Shown here in pieces: positions 36,267-45,888 of a stretch of 64,000 nucleotides of DNA. The DNA comes from an uncultured Roseateles sp. (GTDB lineage Bacteria > Pseudomonadota > Gammaproteobacteria > Burkholderiales > Burkholderiaceae_C), in assembly GCF_963422335.1 (NCBI RefSeq), contig NZ_OY729424.1, positions 3,596,001-3,660,000 of the forward strand. The letters are read 5' to 3'. The notes beneath the pieces are model-generated. The model saw only the letters and a list, made by a program, of their open reading frames with translations, searched no databases and was not told where the DNA came from. How positions within the stretch are numbered: position 1 is the first letter of the stretch; every line of letters starts with the position of its first letter. The position numbers and the translations under genes are program-made.

Positions 36267-39200
36267 GTGAATCCATTGCCCCCGCCTCCTCCCAAGCCCG
36301 CCCAGCCGGCCCGACCCCGCGCGCCTCGCCCCGAGCGAGCACCCGTCGTTGCCACGCCGCTGCCGCCCATCACCTTCCCCGAATCGCTGCCGGTCAGCGA
36401 GCGGCGGGAGGACATCGCCCGTGCGATGTCCGAGCACCAGGTCATCATCGTCTGCGGCGAGACCGGCTCGGGCAAGACCACCCAGCTGCCCAAGATCGCG
36501 CTGGCGCTGGGGCGAGGGCGGGCCAACACGGGCAAGCTGATCGGCCACACGCAGCCGCGGCGGATTGCCGCCAGCAGCGTGGCCAAGCGCATTGCCGAGG
36601 AGCTGAAGTCGCCGCTGGGCGAGGTGGTCGGCTTCAAGGTGCGCTTCCAGGACCGGCTGCAGCCGGGCGCCTCGGTCAAGCTGATGACGGACGGCATTCT
36701 GCTGGCCGAAACGCAGACCGACCCGCTGCTCAAGGCCTACGACACCATCATCATCGACGAGGCCCACGAGCGCTCGCTGAACATCGACTTCCTCCTGGGC
36801 TATCTGCGCGAGGTGCTGCCGCGCCGGCCGGACCTGAAGGTGGTGGTGACCTCGGCGACGATTGATGCCGATCGTTTCGCCAAGCACTTCGCCTCGGCCA
36901 AGGGACCGGCGCCGGTATTGACCGTCTCCGGCCGGCTGTTTCCGGTCGAGCAGCGCTACCGCCCGTTCGAGGAAAGCCGCGAGTACGACGTCAACAACGC
37001 CATCGTCGATGCGGTCGATGAGCTGTGGCGCGAGGGCGCCGGCGACGTGCTGGTGTTTCTGCCCGGCGAGCGCGAGATCCGCGAGGCGGCCGAGGCGCTG
37101 CGCAAGCACCATCCGCCCGGCGTCGACGTGCTGCCGCTGTTCGCGCGGCTGTCGCCGCAGGAGCAGGACAAGGTGTTCGAGCCGCACGGCCAACGCCGCA
37201 TCGTGCTGGCCACCAATGTGGCCGAGACCTCGCTGACGGTGCCCGGCATCCGTTATGTGATCGACCCCGGCCTGGCGCGTGTCAAGCGCTACAGCTACCG
37301 CAACAAGGTCGAGCAGCTGCAGATCGAGGCCATCAGCCAGGCGGCGGCCAATCAGCGCGCGGGCCGCTGCGGCCGCGTGTCGAACGGCATCTGCGTGCGG
37401 CTGTATGACGAGAAGGACTTCAACGAGCGCCCGCGCTTCACCGACCCCGAGATCCTGCGCTCGTCGCTGGCCGGCGTGATCCTGCGCATGAAGGCCTTGC
37501 ACCTGGGCCAGGTGGAGGACTTCCCCTTCATCGAGCCACCGCCGCGCAAGGCCATCGCCGACGGCTACCAGTTGCTCAACGAGCTGGGTGCCGTCGATGA
37601 ACGGAATGACTTGACGCCCATCGGCAAGGAGCTGTCCAGGCTGCCGCTGGACCCCCGCGTGGGCCGGATGATTCTGGAAGCCAAGGACCGGCAGGCGCTG
37701 GACGAGGTGCTGATCATCGCCAGCGCGCTGACCGGCCAGGACGTGCGCGACCGGCCCATGGAGCAGCAGCAGGCCGCCGACGAGCGCCACAAGAAATTCG
37801 ACGACGAGAAGTCGGAGTTCATGGGCTATCTGAAGCTCTGGAAGTGGCTGGAAGAATCGAAGGGCGGCAGTGGCGAACACAAGCTGAGCCACCGCCGCTA
37901 CGAGGCGCTGCTGCGTGAGAACTTCGTCAGCGTGCGCCGCGTGCGCGAATGGCGCGATATTCACTCGCAGCTGCACACCGTCGTCGCCGAGCATGGCTGG
38001 CGGCTCAACGGCAGTGCCGCCACCTACGAGCAGGTGCACCTGTCGATGCTGGCCGGATTGCTGGGCAATCTCGGCCTGAAGAGCGACGAGGACGACTGGT
38101 ACCTGGGGGCTCGCGGCATCAAGTTCTGGCGCCATCCCGGTGCGCACCTGAGCAAGAAGCCGGGTCGCTGGATCGTGGCCTCGGAACTGGTCGAGACCAC
38201 CCGCCTGTTCGGCCGCGGCATTGCCAATATCGAGCCGCAGTGGATTCCGCAGATGGCCGGCCACTTGCTGAAGGTGCAGCTGCTGGAGCCGCACTGGGAG
38301 AAGAAGGCCGCCGAGGTGATCGCGCTGGAGCGGGCCACGCTTTACGGCATCGTCATCTACAGCAACCGGCGGGTGAACTTCGGCAATGTTGATGCCCCGG
38401 CGGCGCGCGAGATCTTCATCCGCGAGGCCCTGGTCAATGGCGACTGGGAGACGCGGCTGCCGTTTGTGTCGCACAACCAGAAGCTGATACGCCAGGTCGA
38501 GGAGCTGGAGCACAAGTCGCGCCGGCAGGACGTGCTGGTCGATGACGAGCTGATCTACGCCTACTACGACCAGCAACTGCCGGCCGATGTGTGCTCGGGC
38601 GCCAGCCTGGAGCGCTGGTACCGCGTCGCCAGTCGTGAGAACCCCAAGGTCCTGCATCTCAGCCGCGAGGAGCTGATGCGCCACGAGGCGGCCGGCATCA
38701 CCGTGGCCAGCTTCCCCAAGACCCTGCGCCTGGGTGGTGTGGACTGCGCCACCAGCTATCTGCACCAGCCCGGCGACGCCCGCGACGGCGTGACGGTGAC
38801 GGTGCCCATCTATGCCTTGAACCAGGTCAGCGAGGAGCGCTGCGAGTGGCTGGTGCCCGGCATGCTCAAGGACAAGCTGCTGGCCCTGCTGAAAAGCCTG
38901 CACCAGCGCCCCCGCTCGCGCCTGGTGCCGCTGCCCGACTATGTGGCCGAGTTCGTCGAGCTGAACCCCTTTGCCCAGGGCAGCCTGGTCGATGTGCTGC
39001 TGAAGGCGGTGCGTGACCGCACGCAAATCGCCGTGCAGCGCAATGACTTCAAGCTGGAGCAGGTGCCGGTGCATCTGTTCATGAATTTCCTGGTCGTCGA
39101 CGAGCATGGCCGGCAGCTGGGCATGGGCCGCAATCTGGCGGCGCTGAAGGCCGAGCTGGGCACCAAGGCCCGTTCGGCCTTCCAGGCCCTGGCGGCGCTG

Positions 39201-40148
39201 AAGCTGCCCGCAGCCGCGCCGGCTGCAGCCCCTGCGACCACTGGCAAGAGCACCGCTGTGCGCGTGCCGGCCCCCGACAAACCGGTCAAGGACGTACCGG
39301 CCGCGACCTACACCAACTGGACCTTTGGCGAGCTGCCCGAGCTGATGGAGGTGAGGAAGGGCGCGCAGACGCTGATCGGCTTCCCGGCGCTGATAGACCG
39401 CGGCGCGCACGTCGAGATCGAGGTCTTCGACGAACCCGATGTGGCCGCCGCCAAGCACGGCCTGGGCCTGCGCCGGCTGGTCGCCCTGCAGCTGAAGGAG
39501 CCACTGAAGTATCTGGAGAAGAACATCCCGGATCTGCAGAAGATGTCGGTCTACTTCATGCCGCTGGGCAGCGCGGATGAGTTGCGTGAGCAGATCATCG
39601 GCGTGGCCCTGGACCGCGCCTTTCTGGCCGATCCGCTGCCCACCGACGAGTTTGCCTTCAAGCGCCGCATCGAGGAGGGCCGCACGCGGCTGAACCTGAT
39701 CGCCCAGGAAGTGGCCCGGCTGACCGGCGTGGTGCTGATCGAGTACGCCGCCGCCGCGCGCAAGCTCAAGGACAGCCGGCCGGCCAAGGAGGTGGCCGAC
39801 GATATCCAGGCCCAGCTGCAGCGCCTGGTGCCCAAGCACTTCGTCACCGCCACACCCTGGGCCCAGCTGCAGCACCTGCCGCGCTACCTCAAGGGCATCG
39901 TCATGCGTCTGGACAAGCTGCGTGCCGACCCGGCCCGCGACAGCCAGCGCCTGGCCGAGTTGCGGCCTATGGAGCAGCGCTTGCTGCGCCGCCTGGCCGA
40001 GCTGAAGGGCACCCATGATGGCCGGGTGGACGACTTCCGCTGGCAGTTGGAGGAGTTGCGCATCAGCCTGTTCGCCCAGGAGCTGCGCACGCCCCAGCCG
40101 GTGAGCGTGAAAAGGTTGGAGAAAGTCTGGGCCCAGATCACGCAATGA
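36267..40148 (+). CDS. hrpA: ATP-dependent RNA helicase HrpA (DEAH box)
   Basis: 1293-residue DEAH-box helicase of the HrpA type, which remodels structured RNA and stalled ribosomes. Pro/Arg-rich start, Walker A GETGSGKT (64-71), QPRRIAA, DEAH (164-167), SATID, then NVAETSLTVPG and QRAGRCGRV in the second RecA domain. HA2/OB domains and the long C-terminal HrpA-specific DUF3418 region follow. The start is a GTG at 36267 chosen because the conserved core begins soon after and no ATG lies upstream in frame. Confidence 0.95.
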   Translation: MNPLPPPPPKPAQPARPRAPRPERAPVVATPLPPITFPESLPVSERREDIARAMSEHQVIIVCGETGSGKTTQLPKIALALGRGRANTGKLIGHTQPRRIAASSVAKRIAEELKSPLGEVVGFKVRFQDRLQPGASVKLMTDGILLAETQTDPLLKAYDTIIIDEAHERSLNIDFLLGYLREVLPRRPDLKVVVTSATIDADRFAKHFASAKGPAPVLTVSGRLFPVEQRYRPFEESREYDVNNAIVDAVDELWREGAGDVLVFLPGEREIREAAEALRKHHPPGVDVLPLFARLSPQEQDKVFEPHGQRRIVLATNVAETSLTVPGIRYVIDPGLARVKRYSYRNKVEQLQIEAISQAAANQRAGRCGRVSNGICVRLYDEKDFNERPRFTDPEILRSSLAGVILRMKALHLGQVEDFPFIEPPPRKAIADGYQLLNELGAVDERNDLTPIGKELSRLPLDPRVGRMILEAKDRQALDEVLIIASALTGQDVRDRPMEQQQAADERHKKFDDEKSEFMGYLKLWKWLEESKGGSGEHKLSHRRYEALLRENFVSVRRVREWRDIHSQLHTVVAEHGWRLNGSAATYEQVHLSMLAGLLGNLGLKSDEDDWYLGARGIKFWRHPGAHLSKKPGRWIVASELVETTRLFGRGIANIEPQWIPQMAGHLLKVQLLEPHWEKKAAEVIALERATLYGIVIYSNRRVNFGNVDAPAAREIFIREALVNGDWETRLPFVSHNQKLIRQVEELEHKSRRQDVLVDDELIYAYYDQQLPADVCSGASLERWYRVASRENPKVLHLSREELMRHEAAGITVASFPKTLRLGGVDCATSYLHQPGDARDGVTVTVPIYALNQVSEERCEWLVPGMLKDKLLALLKSLHQRPRSRLVPLPDYVAEFVELNPFAQGSLVDVLLKAVRDRTQIAVQRNDFKLEQVPVHLFMNFLVVDEHGRQLGMGRNLAALKAELGTKARSAFQALAALKLPAAAPAAAPATTGKSTAVRVPAPDKPVKDVPAATYTNWTFGELPELMEVRKGAQTLIGFPALIDRGAHVEIEVFDEPDVAAAKHGLGLRRLVALQLKEPLKYLEKNIPDLQKMSVYFMPLGSADELREQIIGVALDRAFLADPLPTDEFAFKRRIEEGRTRLNLIAQEVARLTGVVLIEYAAAARKLKDSRPAKEVADDIQAQLQRLVPKHFVTATPWAQLQHLPRYLKGIVMRLDKLRADPARDSQRLAELRPMEQRLLRRLAELKGTHDGRVDDFRWQLEELRISLFAQELRTPQPVSVKRLEKVWAQITQ

Positions 40149-40252
40149 GCCGGGGGCGGGGTTTCCCCCTGCTTCAGCTTGTTACAAATGTGTCGAAATA
40201 GGCCGCAATTGCCTGACTCATCCGGGTATGAGCATTGCAAGCTGTTGTTTCA

Positions 40253-42073
40253 ATGCGTACTGTCATGCTTGTCTCCTCACGCGCTGCCTCTATGCCCTTG
40301 CCGCCCCAAACGCCCTCCGCGCCCTCGGCCACCTCACAAGGTGAGGCCGCCCGCGCGCCGCTGAGGCGTTTCGGTCGTTTCGAGTTGCGGGCCCTGCTGG
40401 GCAAGTGCTCGCGCAGCATGAGCTGGCTGGTGTTCGACCCGCGCAGCGGCCAGGAGCAGATCCTGATGTTGCCGCGCGTGGCGCCCAGCAGTCAGGAGGA
40501 AATCGAGCAATGGCAGCGCCAGGTCCGGCTGGCTTCGCGTCTGAGCCACCCCAATCTGGCCCATGTCATCGACATCGGCCAGCAGGACCAGTGGCCCTTC
40601 GTCACCTATGACCGCGCGCTGGGCGAGACGCTGGACGAGCGCCTGAAGCGCCAGCCGATTCCGCAGGCCACCGAGCTGGCGCACTGGATCTGCCAGGCGC
40701 TGGAGGGCCTGGCCTTTGCCCATGAGGCCGGCCTGTCGCACCGCAGCCTGCAGCTCAGCAGCCTGCTGATCAACGAGGCCGACCACGTCAATCTGATCGG
40801 CCTGGAGGTGGCCCCCGAGGGCGTGGTGGACCAGGGCGACGGCGCGGGCATTGGTGGCGTGTCGTCCGACCGCCGCCGGCGTCAGCGTGACGATGCCGAG
40901 GCCGATCTGGTGGCCATCGGCGTGATCATGCAGCGGGTGCTGACCGGACAGAACGTGCTGGAAGAGGCCGATGTGCAACTGGTCATCGCCCGCATGTTCC
41001 CGAACGGCAAGGAGCTGGTGCGCCTGCCCTGGGGCATGCCCCAGCCGGTGCCCGAGGCCTTGCGCGCCATCGTCAACCGCAGCACCGACCGGCAGCCGCG
41101 CCAGCGTTATCACAACGCCCGCACGCTGCACCGTGCGCTGGACGGCTGGCGGTCAGACGCCTCCCGCGAGGGCGGCGGGCCCACCGCCCTGCTGCTGGAG
41201 CGCATGAGCCGCTACGGCCATCTGCCGGCCATGCCCGGCGTGGCGACCCGGGTCAACCGCATGGCGCGGATGGAGCAGCAGCACACCAGCGAGGTCTCGC
41301 AACTGGTGCTGCAGGACATGGCGCTGACCTTCGAGCTGCTGCGCAATGTCAATTCGGCCAGCCTGCGCGGCATGACGGCCAGCAGCGGGGGGCCGGTGCT
41401 GAATATGCAGCGGGCCATTGCCATGCTGGGCCTGAATGGCGTCAAGCGCGGTGCCTCAGCCTTGCGCGAATGGCCGGGCCCGCTGAACGAGACCCATGCC
41501 CAGGCCTTGATGGGCCTGATGGAGCGGGTGCAGCGTGCCGGCGAGGTGGCGCAGGCGCTGCGCCCGGCCGGCTACGACCCCGAGGTGATCTACCTGATCA
41601 CGCTGCTGCAGAACCTGGGCCGGTTGCTGGTGCAGTACCACTTCCCGGACGATGCCCTGCAGATCCGCCAGCTGATGCAGCCCATGCCGCCCACGGCCGA
41701 GCAACCGAATCCGACGGTGATGACCGAAACCGGTGCCTCCTATGCGGTGCTGGGCATAGACATTGCCACCCTGGGCGCTGCCGCAGCCCTGCACTGGGGC
41801 CTGCCGGACGAGGTGCTGCACATGATCCGCCGGGCCGCGCCCGATGCGCCCATCCACACGCCCGACAGCGATGCCGAGACGCTGCGCCTGACGGCCAGCC
41901 TGGCCAATGACGTGATCGATGCCTTGCTGCTGCCCACGGCCAAGATCGTCGGTGCGCTGGACCAGTTGGCCAAGCGCTATGGCCGCGCGCTGGGCCTGGG
42001 CCTCAAGGAGCTGCACGAGGCCTTGACGCCCGCAGCCTCCAAGCCGGCTGAGGCAAAAAACGCTAAAAGTTGA
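40253..42073 (+). CDS. Pseudokinase-HDOD signalling protein
   Basis: About 606 residues in two parts. Residues 35-290 have the length and helices of a Ser/Thr protein kinase, but the catalytic residues are gone: the ATP-binding lysine position reads QILMLPRV, the HRDLKPSN loop reads HRSLQLSS (Asp to Ser at 165), and there is no DFG (LIGLEV instead). It is therefore a pseudokinase. Residues 305-590 form an HDOD domain (MPGVATRVNRMARM, LVLQDMALTFELLRNVNSAS, MQRAIAMLGLNGVKR), a metal-free relative of HD phosphohydrolases used as a signalling scaffold. The next gene has the same architecture with an intact kinase. The start is uncertain: TTG 40235 and ATGs at 40253, 40265 and 40292 are in frame and none has a good ribosome-binding site. 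Confidence 0.85.
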   Translation: MRTVMLVSSRAASMPLPPQTPSAPSATSQGEAARAPLRRFGRFELRALLGKCSRSMSWLVFDPRSGQEQILMLPRVAPSSQEEIEQWQRQVRLASRLSHPNLAHVIDIGQQDQWPFVTYDRALGETLDERLKRQPIPQATELAHWICQALEGLAFAHEAGLSHRSLQLSSLLINEADHVNLIGLEVAPEGVVDQGDGAGIGGVSSDRRRRQRDDAEADLVAIGVIMQRVLTGQNVLEEADVQLVIARMFPNGKELVRLPWGMPQPVPEALRAIVNRSTDRQPRQRYHNARTLHRALDGWRSDASREGGGPTALLLERMSRYGHLPAMPGVATRVNRMARMEQQHTSEVSQLVLQDMALTFELLRNVNSASLRGMTASSGGPVLNMQRAIAMLGLNGVKRGASALREWPGPLNETHAQALMGLMERVQRAGEVAQALRPAGYDPEVIYLITLLQNLGRLLVQYHFPDDALQIRQLMQPMPPTAEQPNPTVMTETGASYAVLGIDIATLGAAAALHWGLPDEVLHMIRRAAPDAPIHTPDSDAETLRLTASLANDVIDALLLPTAKIVGALDQLAKRYGRALGLGLKELHEALTPAASKPAEAKNAKS

Positions 42074-42127
42074 ATTTGCCATGCGACCGCGCTCACGGCG
42101 GAGCCAAAACAAGAATAGATTCCAGAC

Positions 42128-44566
42128 ATGGCCGTATCTCCCCCGATTCCGAACCCAGGCCAGCTGACCGCTGGCAGCGCGATGGGCCGTTTCAGGCTGT
42201 TGCGGCCGCTGGGGCAGGGCGCCCAGGCCACCGTCTGGCTGGCCCATGATCCGCGCCTGGAGCGCGAGGTGGCGGTCAAGGTGCTGCTGCCCAGCGAGAC
42301 GCCGCTGAGCCTGGATCAGTGGCTGCATGAGGCCCGTGCGGTCAGCCGGCTGACGCACCCGAACATCGTGCCGGTTTTCGAGGCCGATGCCGCCGCCGGC
42401 CGACCCTATATGGTGTTCGAGTACGTGCCGGGCCTGACGCTGTCCGAGCGCCAGCGCCGCGGGCCGCCGCTGGCCCCGCGCGAGGCGGTGGAGCTGATGC
42501 TGGGCGTGCTGGAGGCGCTGCAGACGGCCCACCAGGTCGGGGTGGTGCATCGCGATCTCAAACCCTCCAACATCCTGCTCGATGGCAGCGGCCGCGCCCG
42601 GGTGATGGACTTCGGCATCGCCGGCCGTGTGGCCGCGCCGGGCAGTGGCGACAAGCCGCAGCGCATCGTGGGTACCCCTGGCTATATGTCGCCCGAGGCA
42701 GCCCAGGGCCGGCCGCCGAGCCCGCAGATGGATGTGTTTGCCGTGGCGCTGATGCTGGCCGAGCTGCTGAGCAATCAGCGCATGAACGCCAACCCTGACC
42801 CCTGGGCGGCCGTCAAGCGCGTGGCCGATCAGGACCTGAACCTGCCCAGCGGCCTGCCGCCGGCGGTGGACGACAAGCTGCGCGCCATCGTCCAGCGCGG
42901 CCTGGCCCGAGACCCGGCCCAGCGCTGGCCCAGCGCCAGTGCCTTCCTGGCGGCGCTGAACGAATGGCTGCATGCGCCGCTGCAGGCCGCCCCCGAGGCT
43001 GCCGGCGAGAGCGCCACCCTGGAGTTCCTGCTGCGCCGTATGCGGCACAAGTCGGACTTTCCGGCGCTGTCGGACTCGGTCTCGCGCATCCACAAGGTCA
43101 CCAGCTCCGAGAACGAAAGCCTGTCGGCCCTGTCCAACGAGATCCTGAAAGACGTGGCCCTGACCAACAAGCTGCTGCGCCTGGTCAACACGGTGCAGTT
43201 CAGCCATGCCGGTGGTGGCAGCATCAGCACCGTGTCGCGTGCGGTGGCCCTGGTCGGCTTTGCCGGCATACGCAATATGGCGCTGTCGGTGGTGCTGCTG
43301 GAGCGCATGGAGAACAAGGCCCATGCCCAGCAGCTGAAGGAAGACTTTCTGCGCTCGCTGATGGCCGGCGCGGTGGCGGGCGAGCTGTGCACGGTGCGCC
43401 GCGAAAGCGAGGAGTCCTTTGTCGCGGCGATGCTGCAGCATCTGGGCCGCTTGCTGACCGAGTTCTATTTTCCGGAAGAGGCGCTGCAGGTGCGCCAGCT
43501 GGTGCGCCCGGCCAAGGCCGGCGCCGGCGCCAAGGCGATACCGGTCAGCGAACAGGCTGCCTCGACCCAGGTGCTGGGCCTCAGCTACGAGGAGCTGGGT
43601 GTTGGCGTGGCCAAGCAATGGGGCCTGCCCGACACCCTGCAGCGCAGCATGCGCCGGCCGCAGGGCGACCCGCCGCGCACCCATGTGGACAATCCGGTCG
43701 AACGGATGCGCATGCTGTCCAGCGCAGCCAACGATGTGGCCGATGCCATCCTGCACAGCGAACCCAGCGACGCCCATGCCCGCGTTCGCGCGGTGGCCGA
43801 GCGCTATGGCCGCGCGCTGGGCCTGTCGCAGACACGCTTCGAGGTGGCGGCCGACGAGGCCCGCCAGCGCCTGTCCGAGATGGCCATTGCGATGGACCTG
43901 AAGGTGCCCAAGAATTCGCCCGCCCAGCGCCTGCTGGCGCCGGTGATTCCCGTCGAGCAGGACAGTCTCTCGCCGCACGAACTGCAGGCCACGCTGGTGG
44001 GAGACGACACCCTGGTCGCCGAGCCCCATATCCCGCGCGAACAGGTGGCCGAGATCCTGGCCGCCGGCATCCAGGACATCACCAACGCCATGGTGGAGAG
44101 CTTCAAGCTCAACGAAGTGCTGCGCATGATTCTGGAAACCATGTTCCGTGGCCTGGGCTTCAAGCGCATCGTCTTCTGCCTGCGCGACCCCAAGACCGAG
44201 ACCCTGACCGGCCGCTTCGGCCTCGGCGAGGGCGTTGAAACCATCGTGCCGCACTTCAAGGTGCCCTTGCGCACCCCGCCGGGCGTGGTGCCTGACCTGT
44301 TCGCGGCCATCTGTCAGAAAGGCGTGGATACGCTGATCGCCGACGCCTCCTCGGGCAAGATCGCCGAGCGCCTGCCGCCCTGGTATCTGCAGCATGCCAA
44401 GGCCTGGAGCTTTCTGATACTGCCCATGGCCGTCAAGGGTGCCCCGTTCGCGATGATCTACGCCGACAAACTGGCGCCTGGCAGCATAGACCTGGGCGAG
44501 AAGGAGTTGTCGCTGCTGCGCACCCTGCGCAATCAGGCGGTGATGGCGTTCAAGCAGTCGAGCTGA
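42128..44566 (+). CDS. Serine/threonine protein kinase with HDOD and GAF-like domains
   Basis: 812 residues. Residues 20-285 form an intact Hanks-type kinase: glycine loop GQGAQATV (29-36), Lys51 in VAVKVLL, HRDLKPSN with Asp143, DFG at 161-163 and GTPGYMSPE (182-190). An HDOD domain follows (about 300-580: FPALSDSVSRIHKV, ILKDVALTNKLLRLVN, ISTVSRAVALVGFAGIRN). The last 180 residues (from about 640) look like a GAF sensor domain (SFKLNEVLRMILETMFRGLG, RIVFCLRD). It is cytoplasmic, with no membrane segment. It lies 54 bases after the pseudokinase paralogue; phosphorylation or dimerisation between the two is a reasonable inference. Confidence 0.92.
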   Translation: MAVSPPIPNPGQLTAGSAMGRFRLLRPLGQGAQATVWLAHDPRLEREVAVKVLLPSETPLSLDQWLHEARAVSRLTHPNIVPVFEADAAAGRPYMVFEYVPGLTLSERQRRGPPLAPREAVELMLGVLEALQTAHQVGVVHRDLKPSNILLDGSGRARVMDFGIAGRVAAPGSGDKPQRIVGTPGYMSPEAAQGRPPSPQMDVFAVALMLAELLSNQRMNANPDPWAAVKRVADQDLNLPSGLPPAVDDKLRAIVQRGLARDPAQRWPSASAFLAALNEWLHAPLQAAPEAAGESATLEFLLRRMRHKSDFPALSDSVSRIHKVTSSENESLSALSNEILKDVALTNKLLRLVNTVQFSHAGGGSISTVSRAVALVGFAGIRNMALSVVLLERMENKAHAQQLKEDFLRSLMAGAVAGELCTVRRESEESFVAAMLQHLGRLLTEFYFPEEALQVRQLVRPAKAGAGAKAIPVSEQAASTQVLGLSYEELGVGVAKQWGLPDTLQRSMRRPQGDPPRTHVDNPVERMRMLSSAANDVADAILHSEPSDAHARVRAVAERYGRALGLSQTRFEVAADEARQRLSEMAIAMDLKVPKNSPAQRLLAPVIPVEQDSLSPHELQATLVGDDTLVAEPHIPREQVAEILAAGIQDITNAMVESFKLNEVLRMILETMFRGLGFKRIVFCLRDPKTETLTGRFGLGEGVETIVPHFKVPLRTPPGVVPDLFAAICQKGVDTLIADASSGKIAERLPPWYLQHAKAWSFLILPMAVKGAPFAMIYADKLAPGSIDLGEKELSLLRTLRNQAVMAFKQSS

Positions 44567-44661
44567 GCATCCAGCCAGAAGTTTGCTGCGGGTGTGGTGG
44601 CAAACTAGGCTTGGACCAGATTTGATCGAGAGCCACTCAGGCGCGGTGGAAGAGGATATTT

Positions 44662-45612
44662 ATGTCAGATCTAATAAGCGCGGAGGCAGCGAAGGCACTG
44701 AGTGCGCCGCTTACAAAACTCATCGAAGTCGTCGCGACCGGCTTTGGAAGACTCTATGAGCCACGATCTATTCGACAAAAAGCGCAAGCAGAAGCGGATG
44801 CTTTGGTGATTCTTGAGGAGGGAAAGGAACGAGTTTCCCAAGTCCAGTTCCGCGCCGCGGAACGGCGGATTGCAGTCGAAGAGTGGCGGCAGATCAACAT
44901 CGAGTCCATTGCGGAGAAGGCAAAAGACGCGTTGCCAGAAGAGGTTAGTGAAAGCCCGGTGAGTAGGGACTGGGTTGTACGGTTTTTTGATGACTGCAAA
45001 GATGTGTCCGACGATGAGATGCAGACCTTGTGGGGGCGACTGTTAGCTGGGGAGGTTGCTCGGCCCGGAGCGTTCTCCTTGCGAACATTGCAGCTGCTGC
45101 GGAATCTTTCGTCGCTAGAGGCGAATTTGTTCAGTCGGCTTTGCGCGCTAGTTCTTGACGTCGACAATGGATTGCCGTTTCTTACTGTGCGGCGTCATGA
45201 GTTCGCTGCGTCGCTTGGGCTCAACTATTCAGCCCTTCGTCGTCTTGAAGACGCCGGCCTAACTCGAAACGAAACACTTGGTGTAGGGCTCTCGGCGGCA
45301 ACTGACGAATTGCTTCTATTGTTCTCGGCCGGCGGTGGCCCATTGATCTACGCGCTTCCACCCAAAGCAAATCCATCAACACGGATAGAGGCTGGCACCG
45401 TGCAGCTCACCCAAGTTGGGCGGGAACTTGCAGGCCTATGGCGTGGGGAAATCGATTCGACTCACTTGGGCCAGTTCGTCGAGAATCTAAGGCAGCTTGG
45501 CTGGCAGGCAGACTTTGCTTGCCCCGATTCCGAAAGGCAGTGGACGCCTCCGCAGTGGGCTGCAGACCATCTAAAAGAAGTAGCCCGGAAAGCGCCGCCT
45601 GAGAAGGCGTAG
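44662..45612 (+). CDS. DUF2806 family protein
   Basis: 316-residue protein that I read as DUF2806: an N-terminal helix LTKLIEVVATGFGRLYEPRSIR, then a charged coiled region with KAQAEADALVILEEGKERV, and the middle motif VSRDWVVRFFDDCKDVSDDEMQTLWGRLLAGEV. The function of the family is not known; members are often found in accessory regions. Codon use is visibly more AT-rich and less biased than in the flanking genes, suggesting acquisition. A ribosome-binding site (AGAGGA) precedes the ATG. Confidence 0.75.
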   Translation: MSDLISAEAAKALSAPLTKLIEVVATGFGRLYEPRSIRQKAQAEADALVILEEGKERVSQVQFRAAERRIAVEEWRQINIESIAEKAKDALPEEVSESPVSRDWVVRFFDDCKDVSDDEMQTLWGRLLAGEVARPGAFSLRTLQLLRNLSSLEANLFSRLCALVLDVDNGLPFLTVRRHEFAASLGLNYSALRRLEDAGLTRNETLGVGLSAATDELLLLFSAGGGPLIYALPPKANPSTRIEAGTVQLTQVGRELAGLWRGEIDSTHLGQFVENLRQLGWQADFACPDSERQWTPPQWAADHLKEVARKAPPEKA

Positions 45613-45888
45613 CAGCGCAATCTGGCTAGCAAGTGTTGGGGTTGACAAACCTTGCTATTGTCCGGCCTCATGCCAAGTATTCATGCAGGACTGCGGGTGG
45701 TTGGCATTTCGGAGTGACGCTGCAAGGTGACACCCCAAGGCACCTGTTGGGATGACGGCCTTTCGGGGGCGCAGCTTGAGATGCGTTTCCCACCCTCCTT
45801 GGCTTACCGGCTAACGGTGTAGGCGTCGGCCGCATTCTCGCGGGGAGCCAGCTGTCAAGTTCAAAGTCCCGGCCTGTAGCCATTGTCC
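45613..45888. other. Structured non-coding gap in the accessory patch
   Basis: 276 bases between two converging accessory genes. It holds several short inverted repeats, among them TGCCAA/TTGGCA (45671-45676 and 45701-45706) and GCTGC/GCAGC arms around 45720-45777. No known RNA, att site or gene is recognised. A 71-codon minus-strand frame ends at 45668 but has no ribosome-binding site and atypical composition. Confidence 0.35.

Noticed and set aside
36222..40145. Minus-strand frame of 1307 codons opposite hrpA
   Set aside because: It mirrors a full-length HrpA on the plus strand and has low-complexity His/Gln/Arg-rich sequence, typical of antisense frames in GC-rich DNA.
45642..45647. Perfect TTGACA in the accessory gap
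   Set aside because: No -10-like sequence follows at 15-19 bases and no gene starts suitably downstream on the plus strand.
45800..45830. Possible integron attC-like site (GTTAGCC on the minus strand)
   Set aside because: Core sites do not match the RYYYAAC/GTTRRRY pattern and no integrase gene is nearby.
45668..45883. 71-codon minus-strand frame as a gene
   Set aside because: No ribosome-binding site, unusual Pro/Cys/Arg-rich sequence, and it overlaps the inverted repeats; treated as non-coding.
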